This document shows, in pieces, positions 7,058 to 10,544 of a stretch of 10,544 bases of DNA. The DNA comes from Candidatus Aerophobota bacterium (GTDB lineage: Bacteria > Aerophobota > Aerophobia > Aerophobales > Aerophobaceae), in the NCBI GenBank assembly GCA_030672545.1, contig DAOVGF010000050.1, positions 1 through 10,544 of the forward strand, given 5' to 3'. Both the position numbers and the translations under genes were made by a program. How positions within the stretch are numbered: position 1 is the stretch's first letter; every line of letters starts with the position of its first letter. The notes under the pieces are model-generated. The model saw only the letters and a list, made by a program, of their open reading frames with translations, made no database searches and was not told the origin of the DNA.

Positions 7058-7389
7058 TCTTTAATCGAGTCCTCTATGCGAGAAATACTCAAAGTTCCGT
7101 GCCGATGATAAATTCTCAAAATTAAAGATAAGGCCAGAGCGGTGAGGCAAATTCCAATAACTATAGCCGTAAGCATTAATGCTTGAGGCAAAGGATCTAC
7201 AGGAACCGCCCTTATGTTTTCCTCCATAATGGGAGCAGTTGATCCGCTGCGGGAACCCAAATAAATAAAGAGAATAACTATGGCGCTGTTAAAAAGGTTT
7301 AAACCTATAACTTTTTTGATGAGATTATCCTTTCCAACCATTCCCCATGCTCCCAGAACAAAGAGAATAATTATCAGGTAGATACTCAT
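7054..7389 (-). CDS. mrpC: Mrp/Mbh antiporter subunit C (MrpC/MbhG, NuoK-like)
   Basis: Small three-helix membrane subunit of 111 residues, homologous to NuoK of complex I. Seen: hydrophobic segments at about 2-20, 28-45 and 74-95, GLNLFNSAIVILFIYLG (29-45), and the subunit C signature DPLPQALMLTAIVIG (65-79). The polar middle loop (46-64) is typical. It forms the adjoining half-channel with MrpD in known structures. Start: ATG at 7389 with AAGG just upstream, 16 bases after the MrpB stop, the longest gap between Mrp genes in this operon. The C-terminal tail is charged and cytoplasmic. Confidence 0.92.
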   Translation of the reverse strand: MSIYLIIILFVLGAWGMVGKDNLIKKVIGLNLFNSAIVILFIYLGSRSGSTAPIMEENIRAVPVDPLPQALMLTAIVIGICLTALALSLILRIYHRHGTLSISRIEDSIKE

Positions 7390-7405
7390 AGACCTTTCCT
7401 TTTCT

Positions 7406-7816
7406 TTACCTTAAAAGGTAAAAAGAAATAAGAGTTATCCCCGCTCCTACTTTAAGACCTATAATAATATTGAGAAAAAATATGAATCCTGCACTGGGTA
7501 CCTCTCCTGCTTTACCTAAAGGTAAGAAATTTTCCAGGAAATATCCTCCAGTTATTAAACCACCACTTCCCATAAGAATAAGGAGGAAAAACATCCAGAT
7601 TTCGGCAACTACTAATTTTTCCTGAGGGAAGACTTTTCCAGTAGAGGCAATACCTCTACTAAGGTAAAGTAAGATTATTCCCGAGGCTAATACTACTCCT
7701 CCCTGGAAGCCTCCTCCCGGAGAAAGATGTCCATAGGAGATTAAATAAAGACCAAACAAAAGAATATAGGGAGCAAGTTTTCTGGAAACTAGGCTGACTA
7801 TTTCTGATTCTTTCAT
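7406..7816 (-). CDS. mrpB: Mrp/Mbh antiporter subunit B (MrpB/MbhF)
   Basis: A 136-residue four-helix membrane protein of the MnhB family. Seen: SRKLAPYILLFGLYLISYG (11-29) followed by the signature GHLSPGGGFQGGVVLASGII (29-48, shown as key residues H30, P33, G34-G36), and a C-terminal Gly-rich helix (GLKVGAGITLIS). It is a structural subunit of the Mrp complex, packed against the C-terminal parts of MrpA in known structures. The ATG overlaps the stop of the preceding gene (ATGA), so translation is coupled. Length is close to that of ordinary MrpB (about 140). Confidence 0.93.
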   Translation of the reverse strand: MKESEIVSLVSRKLAPYILLFGLYLISYGHLSPGGGFQGGVVLASGIILLYLSRGIASTGKVFPQEKLVVAEIWMFFLLILMGSGGLITGGYFLENFLPLGKAGEVPSAGFIFFLNIIIGLKVGAGITLISFYLLR

Positions 7817-8064
7817 CTTTTTGTCTCAAAAAGCATAATAATTCCGGAAACAGCTAAAAGTAAAACAATGGTTTCGCCCAGAGTGTCAAACGCTCTATAG
7901 TTTAAGTATATGGAAGATACGAGGTTTATAGCTCCTGTCTCTGTCACCGCCTGCTCAACAAAATAGTTCTTCAGACTGGAGGGAGGAATTAAGTTGGCAT
8001 CAATTCCTTTAACCAGGAGTAATCCAAGAGCTAGGAAAATAAGTATCTCTCCAATTAATTTCAT
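7813..8064 (-). CDS. MbhE-like subunit, equivalent of the extreme C-terminus of MrpA
   Basis: An 83-residue membrane protein with two helices (about 5-20 and 62-80). The key signature is YRAFDTLGETIVLLLAVSG (56-74). It matches the end of MrpA and the N-terminal extension of some MrpB proteins, where FRGFDTLGE is found. In Mrp systems with a full MrpA this piece is part of that large protein; in archaeal Mbh/Mbx clusters it is the separate gene mbhE, as here. A strong ribosome site (see 8066-8074) precedes the ATG, which also overlaps the previous stop codon. Role: structural, lateral to the ion-conducting subunits. Confidence 0.88.
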   Translation of the reverse strand: MKLIGEILIFLALGLLLVKGIDANLIPPSSLKNYFVEQAVTETGAINLVSSIYLNYRAFDTLGETIVLLLAVSGIIMLFETKR

Positions 8065-8345
8065 TCCTCCCTCCTCCTGGTCTTACCTATGATTACTACA
8101 AAAAGAACGGTAGCTACTCCTGCTCCCACTGCTGCCTCAGCAATAGCCACATCAGGAGCATGCAGGTAGTAAAAGAGCAAGGAGGAGAGGAGAGAAAAAA
8201 CTGCCAGACAGATCACGGCATTTAAAAGGTCCTTAAACTGCAAGGCTAAAATTCCCAGGAGAATAAGTAAGATAAGAATTAACTCAGTCATAACCGTGTC
8301 CGGGTAAAAGCTCAAAACATAGCCGAAACCCCATTTTAATTTCAA
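8061..8345 (-). CDS. MbhD-like subunit (DUF4040), equivalent of the C-terminal domain of MrpA
   Basis: Small three-helix membrane subunit corresponding to the DUF4040 domain near the end of MrpA, and to MbhD in membrane-bound hydrogenases. Seen: a helix from TELILILLILLGILALQF, then LLNAVICLAVFSLLSSLLFYY, and the signature HAPDVAIAEAAVGAGVATVLF (about residues 67-87, key residues P69, D70, E75). The start is uncertain. The TTG at 8345 overlaps the MrpG stop (TTGA), matching the coupling seen at nearly every other junction, and is used here. The ATG at 8291 would remove 18 residues that precede the first helix and give a 76-residue protein with a more usual beginning. Neither has a clear ribosome site. 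Function in the complex is structural and possibly in the proton path through its Asp/Glu pair. Confidence 0.85.
   Translation of the reverse strand: MKLKWGFGYVLSFYPDTVMTELILILLILLGILALQFKDLLNAVICLAVFSLLSSLLFYYLHAPDVAIAEAAVGAGVATVLFVVIIGKTRRREE
8066..8074 (-). promoter_or_regulatory. Strong ribosome binding site of the mbhE-like gene
   Basis: On the minus strand, GGAGGGAGG ends one base before the ATG at 8064; its upstream GGAGG is spaced 5 bases from the start. It lies inside the end of the preceding gene and is the strongest ribosome site in this operon. Confidence 0.6.
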
Positions 8346-8650
8346 TCTCTGCTTTCAGGTTTTTTTCTCCAGGGGGCAATTCCTTGCTCCCAGGCCCTTC
8401 TCCCGATAACGTGGGAGGCAACAGGGCTACTTATGAGAAAGAATATGGTGATGACCAGAATTCTCAGAGTCATAGGAGTAAGACCCTTTAGAAGCATCAA
8501 GGCTATAAATATGGAAAGTAAAGAGGTAACACCACATTTGGAAGAAGCCTGCAAGCGAGTGTAAACATCTGGAAATCTCAATACTCCTATATTTCCCAGG
8601 ACCCCGAAAAATATACCCATACCCAGAAAAGCATATACCAGTAAGATCAT
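8342..8650 (-). CDS. mrpG: Mrp/Mbh antiporter subunit G (MrpG/MbhC)
   Basis: A 102-residue three-helix membrane protein of the MnhG family. Seen: a first helix (2-20), then the diagnostic GVLRFPDVYTRLQASSKCGV (22-41, key residues R24, F25, P26, D27, R31) and hydrophobic segments at about 43-55 and 62-78. The C-terminus is charged. The ATG overlaps the MrpF stop (ATGA); GGAG lies only one base before the ATG, so initiation probably depends on coupling. In the mrp order its neighbours E and F precede it, as in both Mrp and Mbh clusters. Family identity is certain from the signature. Confidence 0.93.
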   Translation of the reverse strand: MILLVYAFLGMGIFFGVLGNIGVLRFPDVYTRLQASSKCGVTSLLSIFIALMLLKGLTPMTLRILVITIFFLISSPVASHVIGRRAWEQGIAPWRKKPESRD

Positions 8651-8922
8651 TCTCCTAACTGTCTACCTCTAAGATATTTGGCAATAGCCAGTATTCCAAT
8701 AAAACCCAGTATGGCATAAACTAAAGCTACATCTAAATAAATTGACCGGTCAAATTTCACCGCTATTACCACCAGGATTCCCGCCACCTGGGCCACCACA
8801 AGATTAAGCCCAATTAGTCTATCTTCGGGAGTAGGCCCAATAATTACCCTGACCATGCTCATAAGTGAGATACCCATCAGTACAAAAATGACCACATCTA
8901 AAACCGGAACACTTAAATCCAT
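8647..8922 (-). CDS. mrpF: Mrp/Mbh antiporter subunit F (MrpF/MbhB)
   Basis: A 91-residue three-helix membrane protein of the MnhF family. Seen: helix 1 (about 6-23), the conserved RVIIGPTPEDRLIGLNL (25-41) with the GPTxxDR loop, helix 2 (43-56), and DVALVYAILGFIGILAIAKYL (64-84, key residues D64 and Y69). An AAGGAG ribosome site lies three bases before the ATG, so this gene can initiate on its own although it overlaps the end of MrpE by 10 bases. Length matches the family. Confidence 0.93.
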   Translation of the reverse strand: MDLSVPVLDVVIFVLMGISLMSMVRVIIGPTPEDRLIGLNLVVAQVAGILVVIAVKFDRSIYLDVALVYAILGFIGILAIAKYLRGRQLGE

Positions 8923-9425
8923 ATTCTCCTTAACCAGGCCTCAAAATGACTTTTGATTAATCTACCCGCATAATGAGAATGGGTAGTTTTTGCATTTAAC
9001 CAATGCACAATTAGATGGTCTTCATCTAAATTTAGAGTCAGGGTTCCCGGAGTAAGGGTGATTGAATTAGCCAGGACCACTCTGGCCAATTCCGATTTTA
9101 ACCGGGTGCGAAAATGAACTATTCGAGGGTTCATATTGGCCGTTATTACCGCCAGACTCATTTTAAAACTAGCTAGATAAATCTTGAATACCAAAACACC
9201 AAGATAGACGAGTAAAAGATATATCCGGGGTAAGAGAGCTCGTCTGGCTGCCTCGCTCTCTTCTATAAAGATATTATAGGTGAGAAAAGCTATACAGAAG
9301 GAAAAGATAACTCCGAGGAAAATAGAAAATAAAGCCAGAGTACCGGTAAATAAAATCCAACCCACCATCAGATAGGCGGCAGTGAGAATTATTCTTATTA
9401 TCTTCCACCTTAAAAAGACGTCCAT
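8913..9425 (-). CDS. mrpE: Mrp/Mbh antiporter subunit E (MrpE/MbhA)
   Basis: A 170-residue membrane protein of the MnhE family: two or three N-terminal helices (about 9-52, then 66-85) and a cytoplasmic domain. Seen: NPRIVHFRTRLKSELARVVL (98-117) and the diagnostic LANSITLTPGTLTLNLDEDH (117-136), followed by LIVHWLNAKT. This subunit is needed for assembly of Mrp complexes. It is the first antiporter gene of the operon, 2 bases after the EIIA stop, with GGAAAG inside the EIIA end serving as a probable ribosome site. Length agrees with ordinary MrpE (about 160). Confidence 0.93.
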   Translation of the reverse strand: MDVFLRWKIIRIILTAAYLMVGWILFTGTLALFSIFLGVIFSFCIAFLTYNIFIEESEAARRALLPRIYLLLVYLGVLVFKIYLASFKMSLAVITANMNPRIVHFRTRLKSELARVVLANSITLTPGTLTLNLDEDHLIVHWLNAKTTHSHYAGRLIKSHFEAWLRRIWI

Positions 9426-9427
9426 AA

Positions 9428-9895
9428 TTAACTTTCCTTTTCCTCCTGGTCCTGAAAAATTCTGATTATTTCCCTATTTTCTTGTGCCTCCAACAGAGCC
9501 TTTTTGAACTGGGGATTATGGAGAAAACGGGAGAGCCCACACAGCACTTTCAGATGAAGCCGGGCGTCTTGTTTGGGACCCACCAACAGAAAAATGAGGG
9601 AGGCAGGCTGCTCATCAAGGGAATCAAATTTTACTCCCTCTTTTTTTCTTCCAAAGGCCATTATTGTCTGGTGAATTTGGTCTGTCATTATGTGAGGCAT
9701 GGCGATTCCTCCCCCTATCCCGGTAGTTCCCATTTTCTCTCTTTGGATGATTTCCTCTTGCACTCTTTGGGAATCTTTCATTTTGCCGGCTTGGAAAAGC
9801 AAATCTACCATCTCCCGTATAGTGTCTTTCTTCCGCTTTGCTTCAAGACCTAATTTAATACATTGTGGATCCAGGAACTGGGAAAGTTTGACCAT
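9428..9895 (-). CDS. PTS EIIA domain protein, fructose/EIIA-Ntr type, probably regulatory
   Basis: A stand-alone 155-residue cytoplasmic PTS EIIA type 2 domain (PF00359 family), which accepts phosphate from HPr or NPr on a His. Seen: KKDTIREMVDLLFQAGKM (22-39), EIIQREKMGTTGIGGGIAMP (48-67) followed directly by the phospho-acceptor His68, and FLLVGPKQDARLHLKVLCGLS (103-123, key residues G106, H114, L115). No EIIB or EIIC domain, or other PTS gene, is in the window, so sugar transport by this protein is unlikely. EIIA-Ntr proteins elsewhere control K+ transport and other systems. Being second gene in an Mrp operon, after a PII-like gene, suggests control of the antiporter (inference). Start: ATG at 9895 with GGGAGGAAG upstream, one base after the previous stop. 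Confidence 0.88.
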   Translation of the reverse strand: MVKLSQFLDPQCIKLGLEAKRKKDTIREMVDLLFQAGKMKDSQRVQEEIIQREKMGTTGIGGGIAMPHIMTDQIHQTIMAFGRKKEGVKFDSLDEQPASLIFLLVGPKQDARLHLKVLCGLSRFLHNPQFKKALLEAQENREIIRIFQDQEEKES

Positions 9896-9896
9896 T

Positions 9897-10238
9897 TTAT
9901 TCTTCCTCCCTGATTAACCCTTTGACGTAATCTACTGGTATAGCGAAGAGAATTCCCGTCCCGGGTTCGGATAAACTTCCACATATTTTTTCTATGAGTC
10001 TCTCCACTATCTTAATTTTTTCCTCCTTTTCCACTACCGAAAAGATGGTCTTATTATAAGGTTTATTGCCTTTCATAAACTCTCTGAAATCAGCAAAAAG
10101 AGGAACATCATAGGTTAGAAATCTACCCATTCCTTCAGAATCCAGTATAGTTGCTCCGGTGATTCCGGCCTCTACAAATGCTTCCAACACGTCTTCCAGA
10201 AACTCCTCCTGGTTGAGTACAAAAACAAGTAGTTTCAT
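9897..10238 (-). CDS. PII-like (GlnB superfamily) small signalling protein
   Basis: A 113-residue cytoplasmic protein. The N-terminus MKLLVFVLNQEEFLEDVLEA with VEAGITGATILDSEGMGRF (22-40) follows the PII beta-alpha-beta pattern, where GlnB has a similar start, a GVxGxT turn and a GxGR motif. The end, IVERLIEKICGSLSEPGTGI (77-96) then LFAIPVDYVKGL, mirrors the second PII repeat, including the G-x-G-x-I-F-x-x-P-V element. The canonical T-loop, with its uridylylation Tyr, is missing: residues 41-66 differ. It is therefore a divergent PII-like protein, which may bind a nucleotide or act through oligomeric contact. It leads the Mrp operon, next to the EIIA gene, and PII-like proteins are commonly paired with transporters. 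The ATG has GAGGG five bases upstream and a strong promoter. Superfamily assignment is by pattern and is likely but not certain. Confidence 0.7.
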   Translation of the reverse strand: MKLLVFVLNQEEFLEDVLEAFVEAGITGATILDSEGMGRFLTYDVPLFADFREFMKGNKPYNKTIFSVVEKEEKIKIVERLIEKICGSLSEPGTGILFAIPVDYVKGLIREEE

Positions 10239-10243
10239 TTAAT

Positions 10244-10248
10244 CCCTC
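10244..10248 (-). promoter_or_regulatory. Ribosome binding site of the PII-like gene
   Basis: GAGGG on the minus strand lies five bases before the ATG at 10238 and fixes the start of the first gene of the operon. Confidence 0.65.
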
Positions 10249-10268
10249 AACTAAAAACTTCTTTTTCT

Positions 10269-10297
10269 ATTATACTCTTTTTTGCAGGAAATCTCAA
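10269..10297 (-). promoter_or_regulatory. Sigma-70-type promoter of the PII-EIIA-Mrp operon
   Basis: On the minus strand a -35 element TTGAGA (10292-10297, five of six consensus bases) and a -10 element TATAAT (10269-10274, six of six) are separated by exactly 17 bases. Transcription would start near 10262, giving a leader of about 25 bases that contains the GAGGG ribosome site. No comparably good promoter was seen elsewhere in the window. Confidence 0.75.
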
Positions 10298-10326
10298 ACC
10301 AAGTAACGGGATTAGGTCTCTGGAGA

Positions 10327-10361
10327 GATTAGCGATTGGTCATTTTGTTCCAGGGCTAATC
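10327..10361. repeat. Inverted repeat upstream of the operon promoter
   Basis: Perfect 7-base arms GATTAGC (10327-10333) and GCTAATC (10355-10361) are separated by 21 bases. The near arm is 29 bases upstream of the -35 element, a position where an activator could bind. No T-run adjoins it, so it is a poor terminator candidate for the gene to the right. Chance is possible. Confidence 0.25.
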
Positions 10362-10388
10362 GGAACCCAGAAAGAATCTGCATTTTGA

Positions 10389-10544
10389 CTATTCCTCCGA
10401 TATCCGCAAGCACAGCGGGAAGTCCTTCTTATTCAAAGCGGCGGGCAGCCCTTGGCCAAGGGATCGCCCGGAGAGCCAGGATTCCTCGCCGGTATTCAGA
10501 TTCACTACAGTATAGATTCTCCCCGGATCAACGACAAACCATTC
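10389..10544 (-). CDS. C-terminal 51 residues of an unidentified protein (gene continues beyond the window)
   Basis: Read on the minus strand from the window's right end, frame one is open for 51 codons to a TAG at 10389-10391. The peptide begins EWFVVDPGRIYTVVNLNTGE, continues with ESWLSGRSLGQGLP and ends CLRISEE. The composition is protein-like, with alternating hydrophobics as in a beta-sandwich. The LNTGEE...LSGxxLxxGLP pattern recalls the C-terminal beta domain of some glycoside hydrolases such as GH36 alpha-galactosidases; this is a weak resemblance from memory, not an assignment. By my count the fragment is about 54% GC, somewhat above the look of neighbouring genes. Its direction matches the Mrp operon, but the strong promoter between them suggests separate transcription. 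Confidence 0.6.
   Translation of the reverse strand, partial: EWFVVDPGRIYTVVNLNTGEESWLSGRSLGQGLPAALNKKDFPLCLRISEE

Noticed and set aside
5357..8064. Respiratory complex I (nuo) cluster
   Set aside because: NuoK- and NuoN-like proteins occur, but MrpE, F, G and B signatures and absence of all Nuo peripheral subunits identify an Mrp/Mbh module.
9482..9853. A 123-codon open frame on the + strand opposite the EIIA gene
   Set aside because: Antisense to a well-supported PTS EIIA gene; no ribosome site, and the peptide is not protein-like.
9428..9895. Fructose PTS transport operon
   Set aside because: Only an EIIA domain is present; no EIIB, EIIC, HPr or EI gene, and the neighbours are antiporter genes.
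10301..10388. Intrinsic terminator for the right-edge gene
   Set aside because: A 5-pair GTTCC/GGAAC stem and a 4-pair TCTC/GAGA stem exist but no T-run follows either.

Overview
This window looks like chromosomal DNA from an anaerobic, probably fermentative bacterium of moderately low GC content. The guess rests on a MrpA-less, Mbh-type Mrp module beside sugar-catabolism genes, a combination known from lineages such as Thermotogota and Atribacterota and from hydrogenase-bearing archaea. Bacterial-type Shine-Dalgarno sites and a near-perfect sigma-70-type promoter favour a bacterium. Nothing in the window fixes the phylum.

Left half (1-5341, + strand): a sugar utilisation block. It opens with the C-terminal part of a ribose/xylose-type ABC permease. 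A uroporphyrinogen-decarboxylase-like (URO-D superfamily) protein with an altered putative metal site follows, then a FucI/AraI-fold sugar isomerase, a class I DeoC/LacD/FbaB-type aldolase and a PfkB-family sugar kinase. Isomerase, kinase and aldolase together make a classical route (aldose to ketose to ketose phosphate to two C3-like units), so the block reads as import plus breakdown of one sugar. The substrate cannot be read from sequence. The 145-base gap before the aldolase ATG holds a long inverted repeat enclosing a second hairpin, a candidate structured leader.

Right half (5357-10238, - strand): a tightly packed ten-gene operon read right to left, starting from a promoter at 10269-10297. 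It begins with a small PII-like signalling protein and a PTS EIIA (fructose/Ntr type) protein. Eight antiporter subunits follow in the order MrpE, MrpF, MrpG, MbhD-like, MbhE-like, MrpB, MrpC, MrpD. This is the order of mbhA-H in the ion-translocating half of archaeal membrane-bound hydrogenases. The large NuoL-like part of MrpA is absent and no hydrogenase gene is in the window. Most junctions are 4-base stop/start overlaps, implying coupled translation. The PII-like and EIIA proteins plausibly report cell nitrogen, nucleotide or carbon state to the ion pump; this is inference.

Right edge: after a 150-base intergenic stretch with the promoter and a 7-bp inverted repeat, the last 156 bases encode the C-terminal 51 residues of another - strand protein whose body lies outside the window. 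The two large blocks converge at about 5342-5356 with no visible terminator between them. No rRNA, tRNA, CRISPR array or mobile element was seen.
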